A DNA stretch of 64,000 nucleotides. Origin: Verrucomicrobia bacterium LW23. GTDB lineage: Bacteria; Verrucomicrobiota; Verrucomicrobiia; Methylacidiphilales; UBA1321. Location: positions 1-64,000 of the forward strand of contig QAZA01000005.1 in assembly GCA_003054695.1 (NCBI GenBank), read 5' to 3'. Under the pieces are notes generated by a model, which had not been told where the DNA came from, searched no databases, and was given only the letters and a program-made list of their open reading frames with translations. The position numbers were made by a program, and so were the translations under genes. Shown here piece after piece: positions 52,428 through 61,614 of this stretch (positions within the stretch are counted from its first letter, which is position 1; every line of letters starts with the position of its first letter).

Positions 52428-52719
52428 TGGACGTGGAGGCAGTGCATCACCCGCTGGCGCGGACGCGTTACAACAGCGTAACTTCAGTATAACTTGAATT
52501 TTCGCGTCCAGTTTTACTTGACTAACACGGCTTCCCGGAGGACTTTCAGCACACTCCCACCGTTGCGATGCGCGCTATGCACACGCAACAGCAGCGGTGG
52601 CGGGTAGCAAGGCATAAAGTCTTATCGTTACAATCCGCTCGCATCCGCCCGGCGCATACCGCCGGCCGGAATACGGCGGGTTCGCATCGTCGGCCATCCC
52701 CCTCCATCCTCCCCCTTCT

Positions 52720-53736
52720 ATGCCAGAAACCTTTTGGTACTACGGAATCGGCGCCATCCTCCTGGTGCTGCTGGTTGTCGTCCTGTTCTTCATCAACTTC
52801 TTCTCCCTCTGGATACGCGCGATGGTGTCCGGCACGCCGATCAGCCCCGGGGAGCTCATCTTCATGCGCCTGCGACAGATCCCGATGAACCTGATCGTCA
52901 ACACCCGCATTACCGCCGTGCGATCGGGCATCGACATCAGCACCGCGCAACTGGAGACCCACTACCTGGCCGGCGGCAATGTAGAGAACGTGGTGCGCGC
53001 GCTGATTGCCGCCGCCAAGGCCGACATCCCCCTGAATTTTAACCGCGCCTGCGCCATCGATCTGGCGACGATCGGCACCGGCAAAAGCGTGTTTGAGGCC
53101 GTGCGCACCAGCGTCAACCCCAAGGTCATCGACTGCCCCAACCCCGCCACCGGCAAAAGCACCATTGATGCCGTGGCCAAGGACGGCATTATGCTCAAAG
53201 CGCGCGCCCGCGTAACGGTACGCACCAACCTGAGCCGCTTTGTCGGCGGCGCAACGGAGGAGACCATTATTGCGCGCGTGGGCGAAGGTATCGTCACGAC
53301 GATCGGCTCCGCATCCACCTACAAGGAGGTACTGGAGAACCCCGACATGATCTCCAAACGCGTGCTGGAGAAGAGCCTGGACGCCGCCACCGCGTTCGAA
53401 ATCCTCTCCATTGATATTGCCGACGTGGACGTGGGCGAAAACGTGGGCGCCAAACTGCAGGCCGAGCAGGCCGAAGCCGACAAACGGGTGGCCCAGGCCA
53501 AAGCCGAAGTGCGCCGCGCCGCCGCCGTTGCCAGCGAGCAGGAAATGATTGCCCGTGTGCAGGAAATGCGCGCCAAACTGGTGGAAAGCGAGGCGCAGGT
53601 GCCCATGGCCATTGCGGAATCGTTCCGCAGCGGTAACCTTGGTATTATGGACTACTACCGCATGCGCAACATCCAGGCCGATACGTCCATGCGATCCACC
53701 ATTGCCGGCGAAACGAAGAGCGACGGCAACAAGTAG
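52720..53736 (+). CDS. floA: Flotillin-like protein FloA
   Basis: A 338-residue FloA homologue. An N-terminal membrane hairpin (about 8-35) leads into the PHB domain with [38 protein letters not shown] and [21 protein letters not shown] coiled-coil region follows ([22 protein letters not shown], an EA-rich repeat area) and the tail has [15 protein letters not shown]. Length is typical (about 330). FloA organises membrane microdomains. It sits in line with the upstream NfeD gene and a downstream Pro-rich gene. Confidence 0.95.
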   Translation: MPETFWYYGIGAILLVLLVVVLFFINFFSLWIRAMVSGTPISPGELIFMRLRQIPMNLIVNTRITAVRSGIDISTAQLETHYLAGGNVENVVRALIAAAKADIPLNFNRACAIDLATIGTGKSVFEAVRTSVNPKVIDCPNPATGKSTIDAVAKDGIMLKARARVTVRTNLSRFVGGATEETIIARVGEGIVTTIGSASTYKEVLENPDMISKRVLEKSLDAATAFEILSIDIADVDVGENVGAKLQAEQAEADKRVAQAKAEVRRAAAVASEQEMIARVQEMRAKLVESEAQVPMAIAESFRSGNLGIMDYYRMRNIQADTSMRSTIAGETKSDGNK

Positions 53737-53784
53737 GCGCGGGCCCGCCCGCGTTCCCTCGCCCCGCCCCTCCCACTCCCCGCC

Positions 53785-54519
53785 ATGACTGCATACGCCA
53801 CGCTTCTTGTGCCGCCCGCGCTTGCCGCCAGCGACATGCCCTGGTGGATCACCGTTCCCGTGACGATCCTGATGGTGGCCAGCTGGCTGTTCAGCTCGTG
53901 GCAGGAGTACCAGGCCAAACAGCGCGAGGCGGAGGAAGCCGAGCAACTGCGCCGCGAGCGCGAACGCAATCCCCCCGCCCCGCCGGCCCACGGCGGGCAG
54001 GGCGCGACGGACTCGCCCTGGCAACCCGTGGTGGTGAATCGCGACCTGGCCGACGCGCTGGGCCGCAAGGACGAAGGCGACGTGGTGCACCTGCCCGCTC
54101 CCCCGCCCCGGCGCCGCATCGAGCCCTCGCCCCATCTCCCGCCCCCGCCGCAACGGCGCTACGTCTCCACACCACCGCCCACGCCGCCCGCGCGGCCGCC
54201 CATAACGCCGTTTCCCCAGGCCGAAGAGGCGCCGGCCCTGCCATTGCAACCCACCGGCAGCGAGCCTTCGCTCATTTTAACGCAACTGGACCGCCTGCGA
54301 GCGCAAAACGCGGCCGCGGCTGCGCCGCCCCCCATGATGGCAGCCTCGGCCGGGCGAGGCGCCTCGACTGCGCATGGCACGCCGTCGCTTCAAACCGCGG
54401 GAGCCCGGGCTACGGGCGCCGGGCTTGCCGCTTTACTGCGCGACAAAAACGCCGCGCGCCAGGCTTTTCTCCTCAAAGAGATTTTGGGAACCCCCCGCGG
54501 CCTGTCCTCAGAGCTGTAG
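53785..54519 (+). CDS. Membrane-anchored proline-rich protein of unknown function
   Basis: A 244-residue protein. After a short leader, one hydrophobic helix (about 19-38: WWITVPVTILMVASWLFSS) is followed by a charged coil (EEAEQLRRERERN) and a long Pro/Ala-rich region (about 60-200). The short conserved-looking C-terminus reads QAFLLKEILGTPRGLSS. It is 48 bases after floA, so probably the third gene of the nfeD-floA operon. Its last 47 bases overlap the 3' end of the convergent kinase gene. No family recognised. Confidence 0.65.
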   Translation: MTAYATLLVPPALAASDMPWWITVPVTILMVASWLFSSWQEYQAKQREAEEAEQLRRERERNPPAPPAHGGQGATDSPWQPVVVNRDLADALGRKDEGDVVHLPAPPPRRRIEPSPHLPPPPQRRYVSTPPPTPPARPPITPFPQAEEAPALPLQPTGSEPSLILTQLDRLRAQNAAAAAPPPMMAASAGRGASTAHGTPSLQTAGARATGAGLAALLRDKNAARQAFLLKEILGTPRGLSSEL

Positions 54520-55465
54520 AGGCGGCCGGCGGAGTGGCGGCAGCCGCGCGCGCATGGTCGTCCATCGCGGCGCGAATCAGCTTAAGGTCGTCCAGGGCAT
54601 CGAGAGCGGACTGGTAGCGATCAGTGCTCTCCTTCTGCAAAAAGTGCTGCACCCACTGATCCAGCTCCGGCGTCACGTCGGGGCGCAGCTCCAGCACGCT
54701 GGGCGGCAACACATTCACGTGCAGATCTATCAGCGCCGCAATGGTTTCCGCATCAAACGCGATGGATCCGGTCAGCGCCTCGTGAAAGATACAGCCCAGC
54801 GAGTACAAGTCCGCACGATGGTCGATCGGTAGCCGCAAAAACTGCTCCGGCGCCATGTAATGCAGCGATCCCATCAACGCATTGTACTGGTCAACCGTTT
54901 GCGGCGTAGGCACTTGCACATACTTCGCCAGGCCAAAGTCCAGAATCTTGACGTGGAAAGGCGCGGTGATGGACCCCTGCAGCATAAAGTTACCCGGCTT
55001 GATGTCGCGGTGAATCAGCCCCGTGGCATGAGCCGCCGCCAGGCCTTCCAGGGATTCCTGGGCAAAGCGCAAAAAGTCGTCGAGGTGGAGCGGGCCGCGA
55101 TCCAGACACTGCTCAAAGTTCTCGCCATCAACGTATTCCATCACCACGTACGCACCCAGCTCGTCCAGGCCGTAATCAAAAATCGTGACGATATTGGGGT
55201 GCTGCAGGCAGGATGTCGTCATCGCCTCGCGCCACGCCTGCTCCACCATCGCCCTGCCGTCGTCGGAAAAGCGCCGCATGCGCTTGACGGCCACGGGCCG
55301 CTCCAGCCGGTGGTCCATCGCCTTGTAAACTTCGCCCAGGCCACCACAACCTACAAGCTCCTGCAGCTCAAAGCGTTGCGCAATCCAGGGCATGGTTGCC
55401 ACATCCGCGGCAAGCGGCGACGGCGAGGCCAGATTATCATGGGAAGCGTGAAGCATGCTCGTCAT
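54473..55465 (-). CDS. Serine/threonine protein kinase
   Basis: A 330-residue Hanks-type kinase without membrane anchor. It has the Gly loop LVGCGGLGEVYKA near 38, VAVKRM with the ATP Lys, the catalytic loop HRDIKPGNF near 152, DFGLAKY, the APEQ segment MGSLHYMAPEQFL and DLYSLGCIFHEALTG. All catalytic residues are kept. The C-terminal 25 residues are Ala/Pro-rich and coded by bases that also code for the opposite-strand protein. Phosphothreonine readers such as the FHA protein at 6253-6975 are possible partners. Confidence 0.93.
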   Translation of the reverse strand: MTSMLHASHDNLASPSPLAADVATMPWIAQRFELQELVGCGGLGEVYKAMDHRLERPVAVKRMRRFSDDGRAMVEQAWREAMTTSCLQHPNIVTIFDYGLDELGAYVVMEYVDGENFEQCLDRGPLHLDDFLRFAQESLEGLAAAHATGLIHRDIKPGNFMLQGSITAPFHVKILDFGLAKYVQVPTPQTVDQYNALMGSLHYMAPEQFLRLPIDHRADLYSLGCIFHEALTGSIAFDAETIAALIDLHVNVLPPSVLELRPDVTPELDQWVQHFLQKESTDRYQSALDALDDLKLIRAAMDDHARAAAATPPAASTALRTGRGGFPKSL

Positions 55466-55564
55466 GTGTCCCGCCCGGCGTAGCTCGGTGCTGTTGCGCG
55501 GATGTCGGCAAAAGGCGGTTGCGTCTCAAAGTTCGGCTTATCTCTCCCAAACACAAACAAAAAA

Positions 55565-55762
55565 TCAACCCGAGCCTCCCTCGCGTCGGCACATAGGCGG
55601 GGGCGCAGGCGTAGGCACAGCAGGGCGAAACGGCGACGGCAAGGCGCCCTCGTCCGCTTCGCGTTCCCTCTCCCATACATCAGGCGAAAGTCGTTCCGCC
55701 GCAGCGTCTTGTGCAACATCTGCAGCCTTACGGAACCGTTGGACCCGATCGCCTGGAGTCAT
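55565..55762 (-). CDS. Small hypothetical protein downstream of the FtsB-like gene
   Basis: A 65-residue frame starting MTPGDRVQRFRKAADVAQDA. It is helical and charged in the first half (AERLSPDVWEREREADE) and Pro-rich afterwards. It begins 23 bases after the FtsB-like stop, in the same direction, so it may be the third gene of the eno operon. No family recognised. The amphipathic N-terminal helix looks like real coding sequence. Confidence 0.45.
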   Translation of the reverse strand: MTPGDRVQRFRKAADVAQDAAAERLSPDVWEREREADEGALPSPFRPAVPTPAPPPMCRREGGSG

Positions 55763-55785
55763 AGGTATGAGGTGCCTCGCCAAGG

Positions 55786-56244
55786 TTAGGGGGAGCGGAG
55801 TGTCGGCCCGCGAATGGCGCCGCCCGGTTGCGACGGTGCGCCCGCCTCCGGTGGTGGCGCCGCGGTTGCCGCCGGCGGAGAGCCCGCGGAGTCAGGTAAG
55901 CCCGTGCCGGCCCGCCCCGTCACCGCAGGGGCGTTGCTCGCCGTCTTGTATGGCTCAAAAAAATAGATAACCTCGCCCGGCTTACCCATGTTCAGCTTCT
56001 GGCGCGCCAGGTGCTCCACGTAGGCGGGGTTGGATTTGATCAGCTCAATCTCACGCGCCAGGCGCCGCTCTTCCTCGCGGGCCTCGGCCAGCTTCTGCTC
56101 GCTGGCCAGCAGCGTGTTCTTGCGGTCCTGCATCTCCTGAATCACCGGGAGAAATGCCATCACCACAATAGCGGTAAGCAACGCCATGGCAATCAGGCTG
56201 GCAATCACGCCCAGCGCGGACCAGATACCCCCGCGCGACACCAT
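55786..56244 (-). CDS. FtsB/DivIC-like septum formation initiator
   Basis: A 152-residue protein starting at MVSRGGIW. One membrane helix (about 10-32) is followed by a coiled coil (LLASEQKLAEAREEERRLAREIELIKS) and the family motif YVEHLARQKLNMGKPGEVIYFF at about 85-106. FtsB joins FtsL and FtsQ in the divisome. The last 45 residues are a Pro/Ala-rich tail. It lies downstream of eno, the same order as in many Gram-negatives. Confidence 0.87.
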   Translation of the reverse strand: MVSRGGIWSALGVIASLIAMALLTAIVVMAFLPVIQEMQDRKNTLLASEQKLAEAREEERRLAREIELIKSNPAYVEHLARQKLNMGKPGEVIYFFEPYKTASNAPAVTGRAGTGLPDSAGSPPAATAAPPPEAGAPSQPGGAIRGPTLRSP

Positions 56245-56416
56245 GGTTTCGCGATGTGTTATGGCTGTTGAAATGGCTGTTACCCGGTAAATGTTGTTAG
56301 TGATGCCCCGCCCGTCCCGGCAGAGGCCACCCGCGCAGCAGAGGCGCGTCAGCTTCTGCAAAAGCATCGGCACACGCGCCCCGCCACTTTAGCAAAGTTT
56401 CTCTCACCATGCGCCC

Positions 56417-56437
56417 GGCCAGGCATCAGGCCCGGCC
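56417..56437 (-). terminator. Possible eno terminator hairpin
   Basis: An 8-bp stem with one G-U pair, formed on the minus strand by GGCCGGGC and GCCTGGCC around a 5-base loop, 30 bases after the eno stop. There is no T-run after it, so it may only slow or partly stop transcription into ftsB. Confidence 0.35.
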
Positions 56438-56467
56438 GCAACCCTTGGAGTGAGAACTCTTTATGAA

Positions 56468-58024
<1,557 letters not shown>

Positions 58025-58032
58025 CTACTTCA

Positions 58033-58992
58033 ATGGAATCCCACTTCTCGATCGGCCACGGCGACGACATCGCCCACGTCTCCCCCCTCGCCTACGGCTG
58101 CATGCGCCTCGCCCCCTGGGACCGCGAAGACGCCACTCCCGACACCGAGCGCCAGGGCATCGCCACCCTGGAGGCCGCCTATGACGCCGGCTACACGCTC
58201 TTTGACCACGCCGATATTTACGGCGATACCGTGTGCGAAACCATTTTCGGCAAAGCACTTGCGCACCATCCGGAGTGGCGCGACAACATCTTCATCGCCA
58301 CCAAATGCGGCATCCGCTGGGCCCACGAGCCCGAAGCCCGCGCCCCCTTTCGCTACGAGCTCAGTTACGGCCACATCAAACGCAGCGTGGAGGAATCCCT
58401 CAAACGCCTCAATATCGGCCGCATCGACCTGCTGCAACTCCATCGGCCCGACCCACTTATGCAACCCGATTGCGTCGCCCGGGCCTTTACGGAGCTGCGC
58501 CAGGAAGGCAAAGTGCGCTTCTTCGGAGTCAGCAACTTCCTCGCCACCCGCGTGGCCGCCCTGCAAAAGGCGCTGCCCGACAATATGCCGTTGATGGTCA
58601 ACCAGATAGAGTTCCACATCAACCACCTGGACCCGATTGAAAACGGCCAGCTGGACCACGCCCTGGAGCACAACTACTCCATCCTGGCCTGGAGCCCCCT
58701 GGACCGCGGTAAACTGGCCGACGGTTACCTGCCGCCCACCGAGGACGCCGCCCCCTTCAGCCGCGCCATGCGCGTGCTCAACGCCCTGGACGCCGAAGCC
58801 AAAGAACTGGGCGTGACCCGCACCGAGGTTGCCCTGGCATGGCTGATGCGTCACCCCTCACGCGTCGTCCCCATCGTCGGCTCCACCAACCCCGCCAACA
58901 TCCGCACCGCCACCCGAGCCACAGCGCTCAAGCTAAGCCGCGAGGCGTGGTACCGAATCTACGAAGCCTCTCGAGGCCAACGAGTTCCGTAA
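58033..58992 (+). CDS. Aldo/keto reductase (YdhF-like)
   Basis: A 319-residue NAD(P)H-dependent oxidoreductase with the AKR barrel. The tetrad is visible: Asp in LFDHADIYG, Tyr in the same segment, Lys in IATKCGI and His in LLQLHRPDPLM. The cofactor end has VPIVGSTNPANIRTAT. The ATG at 58033 gives MESHFSIGHGDD; codons before it show no AKR features. Substrate not deducible. It is divergent from eno with a 281-base gap. Confidence 0.9.
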   Translation: MESHFSIGHGDDIAHVSPLAYGCMRLAPWDREDATPDTERQGIATLEAAYDAGYTLFDHADIYGDTVCETIFGKALAHHPEWRDNIFIATKCGIRWAHEPEARAPFRYELSYGHIKRSVEESLKRLNIGRIDLLQLHRPDPLMQPDCVARAFTELRQEGKVRFFGVSNFLATRVAALQKALPDNMPLMVNQIEFHINHLDPIENGQLDHALEHNYSILAWSPLDRGKLADGYLPPTEDAAPFSRAMRVLNALDAEAKELGVTRTEVALAWLMRHPSRVVPIVGSTNPANIRTATRATALKLSREAWYRIYEASRGQRVP

Positions 58993-59137
58993 ACCAGGCA
59001 AGCTGAAGGTTTGTGGTAGAAATGCCGCAAACCAGGCAAAAAAAAGCCGATGCGTCCAGACGGCATCGGCTTTGATCGTGCTATGAAAGGAAGGCAAGGC
59101 GGCTGACGTAACGCCTTTTGCCGCAAAAACTTGCAGG

Positions 59138-59214
59138 TGGTGGGCCCTAAAGGATTCGAACCTTTGGCCTATTGATCCGTAGTCAATCGCTCTAATCCAC
59201 TGAGCTAAGGGCCC
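59138..59214 (-). tRNA. tRNA-Arg (anticodon ACG)
   Basis: A full cloverleaf on the minus strand. Acceptor GGGCCCT/AGGGCCC (7 bp), D arm GCTC/GAGC, anticodon stem ATTGA/TCAAT around loop CTACGGA (anticodon ACG, A34 read as inosine for CGN codons). The T arm is AAAGG-TTCGAAT-CCTTT, and the 3' CCA is encoded (59138-59140). 77 bases in total. Confidence 0.96.
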
Positions 59215-59339
59215 GTTCACTTGCAGGACGAGTAGAATGCTACAAACCCGTACATACCGCAAGAACTATTTTCAAAAAAATTGCGCAAAGCTCGCTTTTC
59301 CCTCTGGAAATCGCCCCCCAATCACGCCACGCTAGGCCT

Positions 59340-61550
59340 GTGATTTTGCCCTTCACACCACTCTTTTTGCATCACATCTCCTCAGGCGCACACCTCGCCG
59401 CCGCCTCCGCAACTGCCATCCTTTGCCTAACAGCCACAATAACTTACGCGCAGCCAGAGACATCAACGCAACGCGGCCGCGAGGTCGTCGTCACTGCAAC
59501 CAAACCCGGCAACGAGAAGCGCCCCGCTTCCCTTGCCATCCCCACCGCCGAATCCGCCGCTCGCACACTGGATAAGGTCGCCGGTGGAACCAATTTTATC
59601 CTGGCCGACGACTACAAGAACGGTCGTACGTCCACCCTCAAGGACGCGCTCGACTACCAGCCTGGCGTCATCGCCCAGTCCCGCAGCGGCGGCGAGGATT
59701 CGCGCGTCACCATCCGCGGCTCCGCCATCCAGCGCACGTTTAACGGACGTGGCATTTTGTTGCTTCAGGACGGCTTTCCCGTCAATCAGGCCGATGGCAG
59801 CCTCGACTACCGCTCTGTCGATTCCCTGAGCGCCGCCTACATCGAGATTTATCGCGGCGCTAACGCTCTGGAATACGGCGGCAGCACACTCGGTGGCTCC
59901 GTTAACTACGTGGGCCCAACAGGTTACAATAGCAGCCCGATCCAGCTTCGCTTCGAGGCGGGCAGTTTCGATTACTACCGGGCTCAGGCCTCCAGCGGCA
60001 TGGTGGTTGGCAACTTCGACTACTATGCCGGCTTCACCCATTTCAGTCAGGATGGCTTCCGCGAGCACTCTCGACAAAACAATCAGAGAGCAAATGTCAA
60101 CATCGGCTGGCGCATGAATGATTCGGTTGAAATGCGCTTCTACGCCATGTACGCTACCACCTATTCCGAAATCCCGGGTGAGCTCACCAAAGCACAGCTG
60201 GAAGCCGATCCGACACAAGCTGTCGGCCCCTTCCCCGGCCCCGTAAGTCGCTTTGACTTAGTGCGATCCAACTGGATGCGCAATTTCGAAACCCTTCGCT
60301 TCGGCACCCGCACCGCAATCGTGCTAGACCCCGATCAGCGCCTTGATGTCACCGCTAGCTGGACTGGCAAGGACATGGATCATCCTCTTGTCTGGTATAC
60401 CGACCAGCTTTCCAACGACGGCTTCGCTGACATAAAGTACACCAGCAGCTGCGACTTTCTTGGAAAAAGCAACACGTTAACACTTGGTGTTAACTCCAGC
60501 CTGGGGTACATTGAGGAAAGCCGCTTTCAAAATAACGCCGGCAATCAGGGCCGCAAGTTCTTCGATACATCCTTAAGCGCCGCAAACGTAACGCTTTACG
60601 CACAAAACGAATGGAACATTGCGCCGGATTGGACGCTGGTTACCGGCATGCAGGCCATCTGGGCCAATCGCGAAAGCGAACAGACACAGCCACTTACAGC
60701 ACAAAGCGATCAGGATTACTGGGGCTTTAATCCCAAGCTCGGCGCCATCTGGAACCTCCGCCCCAACGCCCAGGTCTTTGCCAACGTCAGCCGCAGCTTC
60801 GAGCCGCCCACCTTCGGCGAGCTCCTCGGCAACGTCCCCGCCTTCCCCGAGCTCACCCCGCGCTTTGATGCATGGACGCCCCTGGATGCACAAACCGCTA
60901 CCACTGTGGAACTTGGAACGCGCGGCACCCACGAGCGCTTCCGTTGGGACGCCTCCTTTTACTCCGCCTGGGTCGACGACGAGCTCCTGGCCTACCAGAC
61001 CGCCCCCGGCGTCGAACGCACCATCAACGCCACCGCCACCCACCACATCGGCATCGAGGCCGGCTTCCATACCGTGCTTTGGGAGCGCGAAGCCGGCTTT
61101 ACCGGCTGCTACAAGCCTGCCCAGGACCAGGAGCAACTCCTTCTGCGCCAAAGCTATACGTGGAGCAGCTTTTTCTTCGACAGCGACCCGGTCTACGGCT
61201 CCAACACCCTCCCCGGAATCCCCGAGCACTACTACCGCGCCGAGCTCATGTACGCCCACCCCTGCGGCTTCTACGCTGGCCCCAACGTCGAGTGGTCCGC
61301 CCAAAAATACCCGATAGACTTTGCCAACACCACGTTTGCGGATCCCTATGCGCTGCTGGGACTTAAGCTCGGCTGGAAAGCCGAAACCTCCCACGGCGAT
61401 TTCCACGTTTTCTTCGAGGCCCGCAACCTGACCGACCAGCGCTACGCCGCCACCACCAGCCTCGTTACCGACGCCCGCGGCCAGGACGCGCAGGTCTACT
61501 GGCCCGGCGACGGCCGCGCGTTCTACGGCGGGCTGGAGTGGAAGTGGTAG
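59340..61550 (+). CDS. TonB-dependent outer-membrane receptor, second paralogue
   Basis: A 736-residue receptor starting at GTG, with a signal peptide ending near TITYAQ and a TonB-box-like REVVVTATK. Plug hallmarks are LKDALDYQPGVIAQ, VTIRGSAI, LLLQDGFPVNQADG and IEIYRGANA. The barrel ends in aromatic EWKW. Many long segments are nearly the same as in the receptor at 35129-37387 (for example ELTKAQLEA, PGPVSRFD, NNAGNRGR/NNAGNQGR and YWGFNP), so the two arose by duplication. It stands alone, without CXXCH or PepSY partner. The substrate may differ from its paralogue's. Confidence 0.92.
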   Translation: MILPFTPLFLHHISSGAHLAAASATAILCLTATITYAQPETSTQRGREVVVTATKPGNEKRPASLAIPTAESAARTLDKVAGGTNFILADDYKNGRTSTLKDALDYQPGVIAQSRSGGEDSRVTIRGSAIQRTFNGRGILLLQDGFPVNQADGSLDYRSVDSLSAAYIEIYRGANALEYGGSTLGGSVNYVGPTGYNSSPIQLRFEAGSFDYYRAQASSGMVVGNFDYYAGFTHFSQDGFREHSRQNNQRANVNIGWRMNDSVEMRFYAMYATTYSEIPGELTKAQLEADPTQAVGPFPGPVSRFDLVRSNWMRNFETLRFGTRTAIVLDPDQRLDVTASWTGKDMDHPLVWYTDQLSNDGFADIKYTSSCDFLGKSNTLTLGVNSSLGYIEESRFQNNAGNQGRKFFDTSLSAANVTLYAQNEWNIAPDWTLVTGMQAIWANRESEQTQPLTAQSDQDYWGFNPKLGAIWNLRPNAQVFANVSRSFEPPTFGELLGNVPAFPELTPRFDAWTPLDAQTATTVELGTRGTHERFRWDASFYSAWVDDELLAYQTAPGVERTINATATHHIGIEAGFHTVLWEREAGFTGCYKPAQDQEQLLLRQSYTWSSFFFDSDPVYGSNTLPGIPEHYYRAELMYAHPCGFYAGPNVEWSAQKYPIDFANTTFADPYALLGLKLGWKAETSHGDFHVFFEARNLTDQRYAATTSLVTDARGQDAQVYWPGDGRAFYGGLEWKW

Positions 61551-61557
61551 CAACCTT

Positions 61558-61600
61558 TTGTTTACTGAAAGTGCACACATTGCACACTTTCAGTAAACAA
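61558..61600. terminator. Bidirectional terminator between TonB receptor and alaS
   Basis: Perfect 16-bp arms TTGTTTACTGAAAGTG (61558-61573) and CACTTTCAGTAAACAA (61585-61600) around an 11-base loop. It lies 8 bases after the receptor stop and 14 bases from the alaS stop. Well placed to end both convergent transcripts. Confidence 0.8.
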
Positions 61601-61614
61601 CCCGCGCCTGAGCA

